This document shows, piece after piece, positions 1 to 12,566 of a DNA stretch of 64,000 bases. A model generated the notes under the pieces. That model worked only from the letters and a program-made list of their open reading frames with translations. It made no database searches and was not told the DNA's origin. The position numbers and the translations under genes are program-made. How positions within the stretch are numbered: position 1 is the first letter of the stretch; every line of letters starts with the position of its first letter. This stretch comes from Acholoe squamosa (Eukaryota; Annelida; Polychaeta; Phyllodocida; Polynoidae): contig OX439045.1 of NCBI GenBank assembly GCA_949317995.1, forward strand, positions 39,637,693 to 39,701,692, read 5' to 3'.

Positions 1-42
1 AATATAACACCCCAAGGATGGATCTACAGAAAAGTGCTTTAC

Positions 43-203
43 CTGTGTATTTTGGGGACCAATCTGGCCCACACGACTCACTAATAAACGCAAGAATGTC
101 TTCATCAGCTCCCAGTTGTCGTATGAGTTGTCTTCAGGGTTACTCTCTTTGATGGAACCCGAACCGTCCAGGATGATCGTCAAATCAGAACTGGCAGCAC
201 ACA
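43..203 (-). CDS. VWA gene, coding exon 6 (start of VWA2)
   Basis: The acceptor is TTTCAG. The exon encodes the start of a second VWA domain with MIDAS motif IILDGSGSI and the following helix (NWELMKTFLRLLVSRV). The donor is ACACAG|GTAAAG at 42-41, phase 0. The rest of VWA2 lies beyond the left edge. Confidence 0.92.
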
Positions 204-2873
204 CTGAAATTAAACCCAAATAAATAAGGTTGGATACATTTCAAAAGCAATTCAGATAGGAGCACCTACAAAATTTGAAAATAGTATCATATCATAACTG
301 GCGGCGGCTGTGTTCTATAAGGGGACCATACATCTTGTGGAAAGCTACCTGAGTTAATCATGCACTCCTTGCTGGTGCCAGTTGGAATTCACAAACATAT
401 ATTTTGTATCTGCAATGAGATTTGAGTTCAACTTACCTTGTCCTTCTGAAGACACCCTGGTATCATAGGGACAGGTGTCACCGACCAAAGCAGTGAGAAC
501 AGAGCCAAGTCGTGTGAAGTCAGATACGGAATGGTAGAAGGACGCGTTACTGGCCAAGCTCTCCAGAAGGCTCCTCATGGCTCTCCTCTCAGCTGGAGGA
601 GTAGGCATCACACCCACCGTAAAGAACTCCACCGCCCTGCCTCTCGTATAGTCACCTCGCTTTATACGCCCACCAAGCTGCAGATAGAACAAGAATGCAT
701 TGCATCATTGAAATTGTTTGAAAATGCAGTTTTTTAGCCGTGCTTTTCCCTCTCTGTTTTTGGTGTCATAGGTAGATTCAGATATAAGATCTCAGTTACC
801 AATACCATACAAGGGCTAGATAAAGAAACCTTCGACTTACATTGATGATTTGCTGAGGGGAGGCATCTTTGGGCAGTCCATCACTGATGAGGATGGTGAT
901 TAATCGTGTATCGCGGCGGCCGATGCTGAAGGCTGAACCGATCAGGTCTAGAGCTGCCTTCATGGACGTGTTGTACCTCTCACCAGGACGGGGTATTGCA
1001 TTAATGGCAGACTGGATGGACTTACTGTCTGTGTACCTGGTGGTGAATAAGTTCATAATACTGGGTAAGAATCCTAATGGGCCATGTTACCGAGAGTGTC
1101 TCAATTAAGCGTCGGTCAGAAATAAGCACAATGCTACAGAGGTGTTGAAATATCAGTCCGATGAAAAATAAGCTCTGGCCTCAGTTTATGTGCCACAGAA
1201 GCCATAATAAGATTAAATCTATGAGTAAAATGGTGCTATAGCAGCTATACCATGTGCTTAAACATACAAGAATGACGGTGACCATGACGAGATTCCTTCA
1301 CATGTGAGTGAAATTATATCAAACCACCCTTCTGAGCTGAAATAATGATTGTCTCAAATTGATCCTACCTGTCTAGTCCAAATTGCAACGTGGCACCGTT
1401 ATCAAAGGTAATAACACAGAATCTTGCGCCGTCTTTAGGGTTGATTGTCACATGGTCGATGACTTTGTTGGCGAATGCCTGGACCCTGGACCATGCCTTT
1501 TCATATCGTATGGACCCAGAGTGGTCCAGCAGGAGACAGATGTCCAAACTCTTCTTACACGTTCCTGTGACTAATAGAAAGGTCGCTCAAGTAGGTACAT
1601 GCACACTGCGAACAAATGAAGCCATGCTCGATTCTCACTATTACTAGTATTAGAATGGTTTGGCCAAAGGTTTTGACAACAGTGTTGATGGCTTTGCTTG
1701 GTTGCTTCTGTAGTCTTTATTAGTTGTCTATGCCTTCAGGTGCTGTAATTTATTTTTGTTGCAAACCTGTGAGAAGGTAACTTCCATACTCCCTGTGTTT
1801 AAAGGTCAAGGATTCATAACAATCAAATTGAATGTTTAGAGATGTTATGGATAATTATACTTCTGGAGTAGTTCTGTTATGAGGGGATCAGAAAGATAAC
1901 TGAGATGAGGAAGATTTAACACTTACATGGTTCATTCTCACCCTGACCACCAGCTGGAGGACTGAATGGCTGCTCAGGGACATCAGGCTGATCAGCCACG
2001 AAGTTCCCCCCAAATGGATCATTTGGATCGATGGGGGGACGGAAACCTGGTAGTGGTACATTTGGCGGTCTTGGGTTACCGCTGTTATCTCTGTCCGGGA
2101 TATCTGTGGCGTTCGGATCTCTGAGTTGTGCAGCTACAGCGGCTGCGATAGATAAGACAGAAATTCAGGTTCGGCTCATTATCATATTGAATTACGGGGG
2201 TGGGGGGACTGAAAAAACACAATCTTCAACCTATAGATGAAATTTTTGTAGTCTTCCAATCCTGATGACAGAAGTGGTATGATCAATAGTCCAGGCCAAA
2301 TCTGGCACCACTAAAACTGTTAATATTGTATATGGTTGATATAGTACAGATTGAGCTTGATAGGACAGCCGCTTTATCCTTTCAGGGGCGATCTATAGTG
2401 TTTTTATACAGAACAGGCATGCCAAGCTAATTGGTCGTGATGACAAAGATGCACAGTCCCACCGAGTAACTAGCCGCAGTATGTACAACAATGAGAGGTT
2501 GATAAGTACATGTACTATCAATGTAGCCCTGAAGGTTCAATATACAATCAACGAATCATATCTGTGGTACGATGCACCAAGGCAATGCTCCTGAGTACAT
2601 TCGCCAGCAGTTTAATGGTGCATCATGAAGGCATACTATGGAGGTTCTTTCAAAACAATGCTAATTTACCATTTTGAAATAACCTCCGGAGACATAAGCC
2701 TGAGGGCAACATGCAGCCCATGCAGTGTTCAATGTGTTATACTCACCATCGTCCAAAGTTATAATTCTGGTTCGTCTTGGTTCTGGGGGATCTTGACGCC
2801 GTTCTTCTCTTTGTGCATGAGCCTGGTGTAGGGTCAATAAGACCATCAGCAGTAGAAAACAGTCACGCCACAT
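43..2873 (-). CDS. Secreted protein with two von Willebrand A domains (5' part, six coding exons, gene continues past left edge)
   Basis: Coding exons on the minus strand, 5' to 3': 2747-2873, 1927-2142, 1369-1570, 841-1060, 437-677 and 43-203. All introns have GT-AG ends and the phases agree (1,1,2,0,1,0), giving 389 codons in the window. Residues 1-20 form a signal peptide (MWRDCFLLLMVLLTLHQAHA). Residues 21-114 are a low-complexity, Pro/Asp/Asn-rich linker with an N-glycosylation site (NAT). VWA1 spans about 122-322 with a complete MIDAS: D130-x-S132-x-S134, T213 and D242 (ILISDG). C119 and C324 flank the domain and could pair, as in matrilin-type VWA domains. VWA2 starts near 341 with D348-x-S350-x-S352 and runs off the edge. 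VWA domains with intact MIDAS bind ligands through a divalent cation, so an extracellular matrix or adhesion role is inferred. The family member (matrilin-like, shell-matrix or collagen-type VWA protein) cannot be chosen without the 3' end. Confidence 0.92.
437..677 (-). CDS. VWA gene, coding exon 5 (end of VWA1)
   Basis: It encodes the last strands and helices of VWA1 (AVEFFTVGVM, a C-terminal helix, then DTCPYD with the closing cysteine) and a possible N-glycosylation site (NAS). The acceptor is CTGCAG and the donor CAAG|GTAAGT, phase 1. Confidence 0.92.
841..1060 (-). CDS. VWA gene, coding exon 4 (VWA1 core)
   Basis: The acceptor is ACCCAG and the donor AAT|GTAAGT. The exon encodes the VWA1 core with the second and third MIDAS positions, in ERYNTSMKAALD and ILISDGLPKD. 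The previous exon enters in phase 2 and this one leaves in phase 0. Confidence 0.92.
1369..1570 (-). CDS. VWA gene, coding exon 3 (VWA1 MIDAS loop 1)
   Basis: It encodes the first strand of VWA1 with the LLLDHSGSI MIDAS motif. A closer acceptor, CACAG at 1565-1566, would create an in-frame TGA at the junction. The TTAG acceptor at 1571-1572 keeps the frame open, so I chose it. The donor is GACAG|GTAGG at 1368-1367, phase 2. Confidence 0.9.
1927..2142 (-). CDS. VWA gene, coding exon 2 (Pro-rich linker)
   Basis: The exon encodes a Pro/Asp/Asn-rich linker with no domain. The acceptor is CGCAG at 2143-2144. A second in-phase acceptor, TGTAG, lies 9 nt downstream with an exon start at 2133 and would remove three residues. 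The donor is CCAT|GTAAGT at 1926-1925, phase 1. Confidence 0.85.
2645..2697 (+). repeat. Dispersed repeat fragment (copy 1 of 3), in intron 1
   Basis: This stretch, with the core ATGCTAATTTA...ATTTTGAA...CCTCC, resembles parts of 31020-31120 and 32860-32970. It lies in the first intron between coding exons of the VWA gene. Confidence 0.45.
2747..2873 (-). CDS. VWA gene, coding exon 1 (start codon and signal peptide)
   Basis: The ATG at 2873-2871 opens a 42-codon exon with a hydrophobic signal peptide and an Arg-rich tail. The donor is GATG|GTGAGT at 2746-2745, phase 1. Four bases upstream of the ATG is a good acceptor (pyrimidine stretch, then ACAG at 2881-2878), so the ATG probably lies in the second exon of the mRNA, with a 5' noncoding exon further right that I cannot place. 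Confidence 0.88.
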
Positions 2874-2880
2874 CTTGCTG

Positions 2881-5800
2881 TAAGGTAAGGGGGAAAATGT
2901 TACTCACAGACAGGTATGGTGATATTTTTTTTTCATTCAATCATCTATCAGTGCCATCTTAACATTTTAACAGCGTTGAGGTGGCACTTGATGGTTCCGT
3001 TCTTTAGCGTACCCCTTTTTTCTAGAACAAGAAATACACACTTTTCTCTGACATAGCAGCTTTTATTTTCGAAGCATTGCGTCTGGGTTTGTAGAAGATT
3101 GAGTTGAGAGACACTTATTGAATTAGACACAATCACTTGCTTATCTTGAATTCATCTAATGATAACATCGGGATCTGTGAACAACTGTTAGTTCTGCTGG
3201 TATTGACAGGTTAATGTTCATCTTGTACTTTGAGGTATTTGTATCTTAATCATGTTTAACACAATGAATATATATGAGCATTGTACATTTGAAAATAATT
3301 CAGATACAATGTATGGATAACGAATAATTCATTTGTATACATGTATAGAAACGTACCTTATAAGCTATCCCCTCCTAAGTGTCAAATCCCACTGGTATTA
3401 ATGCTACTATAGCTCTAGTCCCAGCACGTCTTCACACAGCAGATTATCACCGTAACTATTGAATTACCCCTGCATCATGGGTGAATATAAGGATAACGGT
3501 GCGTGTGGGTGGGAGGGTTTGGGGTTTGGGGGCTGGTCTGTGCTAGGCACTCATTGTATGCAGGTAACGGAAGGTGGGGGGGGGTGAGTGAGCTAGGAGA
3601 AACTGGTGATACACCTTCCGTAAGGTTACATTAATAGGTCTGTTTGCCTGACCCATATGTCCCTCCCCCACCCCCACACAGTTTAATTCCTACATCTCTG
3701 TGTAACTCGGTTTTTACCACAGAAGCCCACCACAGAATCATCAATACACCATCCGTTAACTTCACCACACCGCTATTTGTTAACACCTCCGGTGTCAAAA
3801 TCTTCATAAGTGATTACATTCCTTCTCACACACGTTGAATGCCTATATAATTATGACAGCTGTGGATCTGAGTAATATTTGTATGTCATTGTGGGGGTAG
3901 ATTTATTATGTCACTTGTCAACATGGCTTCCTTATATAATTTGATATCACCAGAAGGGTATTTCACAACAATTAACATTGTTGTGGAATGACACAGAGAT
4001 AGCTGAAACTGGATTAAAGGCATTCCCAGTATAGATTATGTTCCAGGACCGGAACGATGTTCTCCCTGTATACATTGTCACATGAAGAGAGAGTGACACG
4101 GTTTATTTACCTTAAGGGTTCACCTAATGTCAACAGTAGCACACGTCTGTTCGCATACCAGGGTATGGGTGTATGTTTTTGTATGATCGTTGATGGGATC
4201 ATAATCCTTAGAACGTGCATCTAGACGCACCAAAGCATCACTTCTAAATTTACTATGTCACTGGTAGGGAGGTTTCATTAGCTATAACTAGAAGGGAAAA
4301 ACAGATGTCCCTCGGGGTATTCAATTTGCAATATGTCATAGATATGTTCTCACACATTCCTCTTCCAGGATGTAGGCCAGAAAATGTTTATTTATCATGG
4401 CACTACTGGTGTGAAAAGAATTTACCAACCAAAGATTGCTCAATAGTAGAATGGTGTTTCCTAGAAAATCATCACAACCATTTAGATCAGGTGAGGGGGA
4501 CCCCCTACATGTTCACGTCATCCACATAATCTATTGATGCCTGAATTCGCAAAAAGGTAGGCTCTAAGGATGAATCACACGTATAGCCTTCTTCCTAAAA
4601 CATTTACTCCATCCTCTTTGCCCAGCCCCTACTTTGCCCCCTCTCCTCATTTCACCCCCTTCAGTCCTCTCTGTCCTATACTTTCTCAACCTGCATAGTG
4701 ATAAGCCCTCTACTGTGATCTCCATCCCTCATTTTCTCTAACAATCCACACCTCTACCTTTTCTGAATGTTTAAGCCTCAGTTCCCCTAATCATGTTTTC
4801 AACACGCTTACTACAATCCTCAACAGTCTCTAGATCCCCCTCTGTAACTGTATGGGATAAATCACGACCTCCCCCTCAGTGAGCTTACTGACAGGTGAGT
4901 GGGCGGATCTGGCCACTGTTCCCTTTCACTACAAGGACCCATACACATATATAACACTAAAAAATCCACTGTTAGCTATCTGCAGGAGAAACAGAATACA
5001 TGTAAGGGACAATCCTCTCTGATCCCAACAAAAGACTTTGGCAGATTTTCACTTCCCCTCAGAGATACCTTCATGACAACCGGAACTGAGATCCATCCGG
5101 AAGCTGTGCGCGCAGCCAGGCATGACAGGACGGAGGAATTAGTGGAATGTGAAGCATGGCGGTGTGGAGAGGGGCCGTGGGGGTGTTTGTGTGTTGTGCT
5201 GGTGATTGGCGTGAGGCATCTCTTTTTTGTAAGGACAAAAAAAGAACATGTCTTTGCCCCTCCCAGCTGCCGTCATCACGCCATGGAGCTGTCTAGTGAC
5301 GACACGGGGCCTTCAGATGACGCCTACGTTTGTCGTGCAAATATGATGAACATGCATAGTGAGGTTCATAGGCAATGGTGTTACTAGCGGGGTGTTTTTG
5401 GTATAGGGTTTCACTTGGTAACCCAATCTTATGTTTTATTTGTATGGCCACACGCAAATACAATATTTCTCCACTTTTTGAGTGTCTGCTGCAACCTGTT
5501 TTGGACTAGGCTCGCCCCTACCTTTCCAGGTATTACACTCAGAGGGGAAATCCCACCTGTGGTTATACTATGAAGAAACTGCTGGTATTATATGTGAATC
5601 ATTTGAAATTCATTCCTATTTATTCTTATCAGCTTTTAGTGTCATATGTCAAAGTAGTACGTATCAAATGCATTGGAAGATGATCTGAAGATAGAAAATG
5701 AAATTAAACTTCCAGGGATGTCACTTAAGAGTTAATGGTATAGTGTAGACATTAGTGTCAAGGTTTTCTAAGAAACGAATGGAGGTTTATTTCAGAGACG

Positions 5801-8365
5801 TCTGAAGCAAATCTTATGGGGGAAGGGTGGTTTGGGAATCCACTGTGATTTTATATACTACTATGCTTAGTAGCCACCTTCCCATAAATGATAGTAGGGT
5901 GTCACCAAGTGATTCAATTAAACATTAAATCCAAACGTCTTACAAAAGGAACTAGAACTTACCAATCTAAATTATTGCTTTTGCAATGATTTGAAAGGAA
6001 TTGTACCCTATGTAAAAGATTTGGAGCTGTTTCTGCTTAACCCAAAAACTGCATAATACTTGAGGTAGTTACATGCCTAATTTGTTGGAGGGATGGAGAT
6101 GAGAACCGTGAACCAGGAGGAAAGCTGCAGGTGTATGTTTGTGTTGTTGGTGCCTTGTGGAGGTGGCCTGATGTGATCAGGGGGTTATTTAGGGTTGGTG
6201 TCCTTTATAGTTGGATCCTCCTCAGGACGTGAAGCCTTCTCCAGGTTCTATACCCTAGTCCCTTGTTTACAAGGATAATCCTCCACACCTGTGTCCCCTC
6301 TACCACACTCAACTTCTGGAGGCCCTGTTATACAGCTCCCATACTCTATAAAGCTTCTGACAATTATTTAAAACAGTGCACTTTCACAACTTTAATATGA
6401 AAGACATCCAACATTTTCTCTCGAAACGTCCATGGATTAGTATGCAATGAATCTAAACTTTAAAGTTCTGCCCTTGTGATTAAATCGATTTTCTTTTCCT
6501 ATTGTGGAAGCTTATAGTGTGTGGGAGGGGGTGAATAGGGGCCCTTAGGTCTGTGACAACTCCAGGTGACAGGTCGTCAGTAGGTGTGCACCTCCAGCCC
6601 CTCTTTGTCACACCTCACACCCTACCACTAATAGGTGTTGACATAACTGATGCAATGTTTAAGACGAGGAGGCTGGGTTCCTTACACAAAGATGAGCAGG
6701 GACAAGAAGGGTTTTATATACCCAGTAATGGCAGGAAAGAAACATTTAAGGTATACCACACATAGCACCTTTTGGGGTTGGACAGTGCTGGAATATGTTT
6801 ATTGGCAAAGGAATTCAATTGGGATATGGATCGCAGCATGATAGCCACCTAGGATGTTCTCATACCCCTTGCAGATGTGTGAACTGCTTCAAACAGGCCT
6901 AGGTCAGTCGTACCTGAAACCTCCCCAGTCGGGAGGGTGATGTGGGCAGAGGCAGTGGGGCTCTAAACCTCTGAGAAAATTCTCTCCCATTTTCTATTAC
7001 CCAAAGTCACAAAATAATTGATAAGTTATAAGAAAATTTTACAGAAAATCTAAAGTAAATCAGGAAATGACTTGATGAAATATTGAAAAAAATCAGCCTA
7101 TTTAGTAATAGAAATTACCTCTTTAAGAAAAACAGAGAGATTTGTAAACCAGGGGCCAGGAGTAGAATGCCTCAATTGGAGCCTTATCTTATCTCTTATC
7201 TTCTCAAAACTAATCCCGACTGACCACCAACTGCAAAGTAACGCAGGTGCATTTAAACATACACTTCACATACATACATGCATGTAGGGTATAGTTAGTT
7301 AAATGCAAGACTAAAAGAGTTAGTCTTCTGTCAAACCGTAAAAACATTGTATGACAACACACTATTTCAATTTTGTCATGTAAATTGCTAGAGTAATACC
7401 CATGTAGATGTTGAAGAAGTTGGAGGAGGGAGGGGGGGGCAGTGTTTACGTGCAATCCAGGGGCAAGAAAATGATAGGTACAAGGAGGTGTTCTCCAACT
7501 ATGTCCAAGTAGCGTGTATGGTCGACAAGATGAATATAAGTATGCTCTTGTATGGAGCGTATAGGAGTTTGAGCACAATGAATGAGGTTCCACTTATGGT
7601 TATCTACATTACCTTAAGAGTCAGGTAATACCTCTCGCTCTCTTGTCAAGGTAGAACATTAATATCTAGTCATTGCTTTCTTCCTTTCCTTTGTACTTGA
7701 GTGGTCTTGTTCCGTATGCCCCTTTGATTCCCCAGATCCTTCATTACCTCAGACAGAAAATCTGGAACAATCTCTATTTTCTATAATATTCAGACTTAAA
7801 TCCTCAAATAATTTACTTCCTCGGGTATTTTTCCTTGCATTTTCTATATCTGAGGAAGCAAGGGCTGAATGTACCTGCCTGAGGACGTGATACCACCCAT
7901 GATTCTGTTCACCAGCAGAACCAAACTCTCACAATTACACCCATGTAGGTATCTTGATAGACAACCCCTATTATTGTCTGACCCAGACCGAGGAGAGACC
8001 TAGACTCTTATTGTCTCAACACTTATAGTCATTTGGGCAATCTCTGCGTGTTATTAGCCCAGTCTCTAATGATATCAGTTGACAGGGGAGGCCTTTGACT
8101 ACTTAAGTGTTAGGTCTTTAGTACTATTACCTTTTCATACAATATAATCGTTATTACAGCCCATGTGTAGAGAACCGCAACACATAGATACTTCTACTAA
8201 ATGCCTGGAAGTCCTTCATAATGTATGAAAATATTAGGTAGTAACATTTCACAAAAGCTTTGACTTTTCAAAAAGTGTTTAACCAATAGATTGGGGGTAA
8301 AAATTTGTCCATGCTGCATTGTCTTGTGTGTTTTATCTAAAGAGTTCCTGACTAGATCCGTGGCA
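2881..8365. other. Gene-free stretch, no supported gene
   Basis: This is the region upstream of the VWA gene. No open frame shows a recognisable domain or a convincing exon. About 4590-4870 is strongly pyrimidine-rich on the plus strand. A 162-codon plus-strand frame at 4899-5387 was judged non-coding. The promoter of the VWA gene should lie here if its 5' exon is nearby, but I cannot locate it. Confidence 0.5.
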
Positions 8366-8527
8366 GTGGCGGATCCAGGATCTGGAAAAGTAGGGGGCAC
8401 GACACAAAAAGAGGGGGCGCACCCCCTATTTTTGAGCAAATTTTGGGGTCAAAAATATGTAGTTATACTCTTTGGTACTGGGAAAAAGGGGGGCGCCCCC
8501 GCGCCCCCCCCCCTCTAAATCCGCCAC
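8366..8527. mobile_element. Short inverted-repeat element, GGCGGATCC family (copy 1)
   Basis: The left end GTGGCGGATCCAGGA is inverted at the right end (TCTAAATCCGCCAC). The interior is short and G-rich, then C-rich, so the 162-bp unit can fold into a hairpin. No coding capacity. Related ends are at 16144-16215, 22248-23282 and 56615-56790. Confidence 0.65.
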
Positions 8528-9620
8528 GGTGTGGTGTTAGTTCCACTGGGAAAGGTTTAGAGAACCCTATGGGTCTTTTTTTAGAGTAGGTGCTAGATGG
8601 TTAGCGTGATGATGGTTGCTATTTCTGTCTACCCTACTTCTTGCAAAAGAATATTCGTGATGCAAATGAAAAGAGCCTCCCCTATTGCCAACAGTCAAAT
8701 AGACGCCCCTCGCCGACACAGTATGAACAGTCCACAGGAAGTCTGCTAGTGTGTTGCTGACATTTGGGTGGTTGCATCAACTTGAAGAAAATAACGTTAT
8801 CCTACCGTTGGTACAAAACATACCCGACACTAGCATGTTAAAATGCACCACATATAGACCCACATTGTATATAGCATGCTGGTATTGGTTCCTACACTGT
8901 AAAATATGCCATGAAAATAACAAAGGTTGTCCGGCAACTTTGGAACAACGCTTTCATCGTTATTTTTTCAAAGATTCCAGTGGAGCTTCTTTATAGAAAT
9001 TACACTACTTCAATGTATCACAAATATGGTGACTCACTGTGCAGACTACAGGGATCCTGATAGATCCAACAGTCATTTTCAGAGTACAGATCATTGATGG
9101 GCATGTTGACGGGCAGACAACAACACAGCACAGCACAATAGAAGACACGACAACACAATAGTACCATAGTCAGTAACAAGACTGCACACTACAAGGAACC
9201 ACAAAGCATTATAGGCCTACTCCTAAATGATGATTCCATATGCGAACCTTCAGGTGGGAATATGCCAAGTTTCAGCCTAGAGGGGGAATGTGTTTTCTTA
9301 AAATTTCGCTTCTGTTCTTCGAGGGCCTTTCGATATGAAAACAATCGCTTGCATTCTGCAATGCTCTCCCAACTGTTTGGTGCAATATGGACGTTTTAGC
9401 GAAATTGCACGTACTTATCTATGACTTGTTTGGGATGATTTAATCTTACCACCTTGTATCTTTAACCATAATGTTTTGTGCAATTGTGAAGTAACAAGTA
9501 AGACATTAGGGGTCTGTCCAATTGTAAACAATTGGGGGAGACGATAGAAATTACAAACATTCCCCCAGCTGTGTTACTTATATAATATATGTAGCCTCAT
9601 GAAACAAGGGGGTGTGGATG
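8528..9620. other. Gene-free stretch
   Basis: I see no exon, RNA gene or clear repeat here. Confidence 0.4.
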
Positions 9621-9621
9621 G

Positions 9622-9832
9622 GGGGTCCCCCATGTCACATGTCGATTTTAAAAATGGTCATGGCAGTTGTCACTTAAATCCCCATGTCCCATGTCACCTC
9701 TAAGAGCCTATCATGTCCCATGTCAAATTTAAGAAAGCACCTATGTCATGTCACTAATTGTGTTGCCTCATGTCACTAAGGCCCATGTCACATGTCAATT
9801 TTAAGAAATGGCCATGTCACCATGTCAAATTT
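9622..9832 (+). repeat. Minisatellite, about 30-bp unit (locus 1)
   Basis: A degenerate tandem array built on CCATGTCACATGTC followed by AATTTTAAGAAATGG-like spacers. It begins just after GGGGTCCCCC. The same unit and the same leading motif occur again at 16870-17022. Confidence 0.75.
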
Positions 9833-9833
9833 A

Positions 9834-11862
9834 TTGGTCCATACCCATAAACAAGCCACAGTTTTCCATCAGAATAGGACCCAGTTTGCCATGAGAATAG
9901 GCACATGCAGTGAGCCTGCAGTGAGGACAGTGAGGTGGCACCATCTAGTGAGTATTGAAAGAACTAAGTCCCACCCAGGCCCTATCTGCATGCTACCTAT
10001 TGCAAAAACAGTCAACTAAAATGAACACATTGGATCAGAGAGAGAAAAATCTTTTCAACCAATCACAGCACAGCAATAATTCAGTGTGGGACACCCCAAT
10101 ATTGTGCAAATGAGCTGTATTTGAGTGTAAACTATAATGGGAGCTGACCTATGTTATGACTACTAAAGACCTGATTAGGTAATTAAGAAAGGTTATTCAT
10201 AACAAACTGTCTCCCTTAAAAAGATATTGATGTAATTTCCTATGAAGTGCATAGCAACAAATTTTTGACATTGGTCATTTGACATTTGCAGCAAATACAT
10301 TAAAGTGAAATTCCCTTAACATTAGTTATAGGAGATCCTGTGGAAGACCATCTTATTGGTGCTGTGTGAGGGAGTGTTGCAATATGTTAGGTAAGGACTA
10401 CACATGCAAAGTTACTTTGGACACAGTACAGGGAATAGGGCTAAACATGGAAGGTACTTGTAGCCCTTTCTATTGAAAAGAACAAAACCCATTTGAACCA
10501 TGAATACCAACATTTGTCCCGACCTATTCTTTGAATGCAACAGCCCTGGCCTCATGCACACAGAAATGGCTTCTAGAGTGCGAGCAAGGCACATGGCAAC
10601 ATGAATTATGAGCTGCTCATGAATTATGTACAGTGTGTGATGACAACATTTGAGTATGGAGTTTTGAGGCATCATGTTGTCCTTAAGGGGTGAACATGGT
10701 ATTTGGGAGACTAAACCCAAGTTTTGGCACACATACTGCCAACTTACAAGAACCCTTAGGACTGCAGCCTACCACCGCCCACCAGTAGCCTGTTAAGCAG
10801 ATATTATTGGCAATGTTAGAATTTGTGACCATGGTGTTATCATCACATCCATGATTATCAAAATGATATAGGTACATAGGTACACTTGAAACTCATATAA
10901 TTTTATTCATTGACTTTGTGTAATGTAATGAGGCATAACGGCCTTGTAAATACCATGCCCTACATGCTAACAAAATTTAATGTTAGACGAGGGGTCAGTA
11001 CTATGCAACAATTTATTAAAGTTGCATGCAAGCCATTCCAGTTTGTCTATAGGCTTACCACATGGTAAGAAGTTGCTTATCAGGTGCGCCATGGACAAAA
11101 TACCTTAGAGTTGATGGTTGATGTCAGGGGGTTCATGCCAGACATATAATGGATAAAATGGCTTTTATTACTATATATTTCGAACCTAGAAGAAGTAAAG
11201 CAAATTATAGCTCCGTAATGCAAGTTCCACATAAGATTTGAAGTCAATACCTCCCCAATGGTAGCAGATGCGGCGGCGTAGATCTATTGTGATGGATATT
11301 TGTTGTAGTAATGGTGAGATGATTAAGATGTGCTGCTAAACCTCAATTGTATTTATTTTCATAAGTCTTTTCTAAGATGCTTATATATACCTTTCATATA
11401 AGAAGTCTGAAATATTAGTTCTAGTGGTAGAAATCAGATAAAGACGTAATGTTTTTATCTCTCACCTCTGACACTCATGATATTCCTTCTCAACACCTAT
11501 AGGAGTTTGACATCCTCTAGAGCAAAACCATACCCCGGGGCATCTCAAATTATATCTTGCGGTTTTCCTTATAAACATCCTTTAAGCAAAATGCGCCTGT
11601 GTATCTCCGACAATTTTTCCCAGTCATCTAATCTAGTAGTAATCTTCAGCAATTTCAAAATTGCAGACATTTTTCTTCTTTGCTCGAATACAAAACCCAT
11701 TTATGTATGCCCTGAGGGTTGCCCACTGAATGCCCACTGACTGCCCGGGGCAGCTGATAATTATACCAGGGTTTGGCTCAGGCAGTCGGCGGATGGACAC
11801 AGACTAAGCCATACACAAGCAGCGACACTATGATTTCTGTGTGAAATCTTATCTGGTTCTTA
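9834..11862. other. Gene-free stretch
   Basis: No supported gene. Open frames here have no recognisable domain or exon-like boundaries. Confidence 0.4.
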
Positions 11863-11865
11863 TCA

Positions 11866-12072
11866 AAAGAGTCCCTGTGTACGCCTGTTGGGGTGATGAG
11901 GGTATAGAGAGTAGAAGGTGCACGGCCTGGGGCCAGAATTCATCCTCTGCCATGCCCCAGTGAACTTGTCCAGGTATGTGCGGGCTGTAAAGGTTGGATC
12001 TGTGTCTTCCTCTACTACTTTGGGTATGTACATCAGGATCCTGTGCAGACCCTCTGGTAGCAGCGATGGTGA
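11866..12072 (-). other. Possible coding fragment, unidentified
   Basis: A 69-codon minus-strand frame between stops reads like globular protein: PEGLHRILMYIPKVVEEDTD, later TYLDKFTGAWQRM and PCTFYSLYPHHP. A possible acceptor (GCTACCAG at about 12053) precedes it. I see no good donor, and the frame ends in TGA at 11863-11865. It could be an exon of an unseen gene or a decayed coding fragment. I do not recognise the family. Confidence 0.3.
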
Positions 12073-12451
12073 TCATAAGTCAGGATTTCTGACCAAGTGT
12101 ATATTCAGACTTAAGCTATTGTCCACAGCTAGTCGTACTTGATTTTTATATTACATTGACTCTTATTGCTTCATGTGAATATAATTTGAGATATTCTTCT
12201 ATTCAATTTTGCTCCTAAATATCATCATTATCAGTAGGAATCTAGTGATGAGGAAAGACGAAATAACGACTAAAGTGGATTTTTCTAAAAGAAAATTCTC
12301 TTTGCATCAAATCTAGTTAAAATGTTATCGCCCAGCGACTATGGATTTCGTGTTATACTGTATTGTTTAGCTTAACTGCATACAGGAAGCTTGGAAAATT
12401 GTGAAGTCAAAGCTAATCATTCACATCTTGTATTCATATTGTGATACGAAC
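12073..12451. other. Gene-free stretch
   Basis: I see nothing identifiable here. Confidence 0.4.
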
Positions 12452-12566
12452 GTTCAGTAAACTTGCCCCCCCCCCCCCCAGCACAGTATCAGTGCAGTAA
12501 TGTGTAGCCTTTATCTAGTTTAGGCCGATGGGCCGCGTTTTGGACAGTGCAGGTTCGTTTACTGAC
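12452..12566. mobile_element. Short inverted-repeat element (115 bp)
   Basis: The ends GTTCAGTAAAC and GTTTACTGACC are inverted copies, enclosing a C-homopolymer and a short GC-rich core. A miniature foldback element is likely. Confidence 0.4.

Noticed and set aside
4899..5387. 162-codon plus-strand open frame
   Set aside because: No domain, mixed composition and no splice context. A possible ATG with ETS-like CCGGAAG upstream (5095) is suggestive of a first exon but too weak to annotate.
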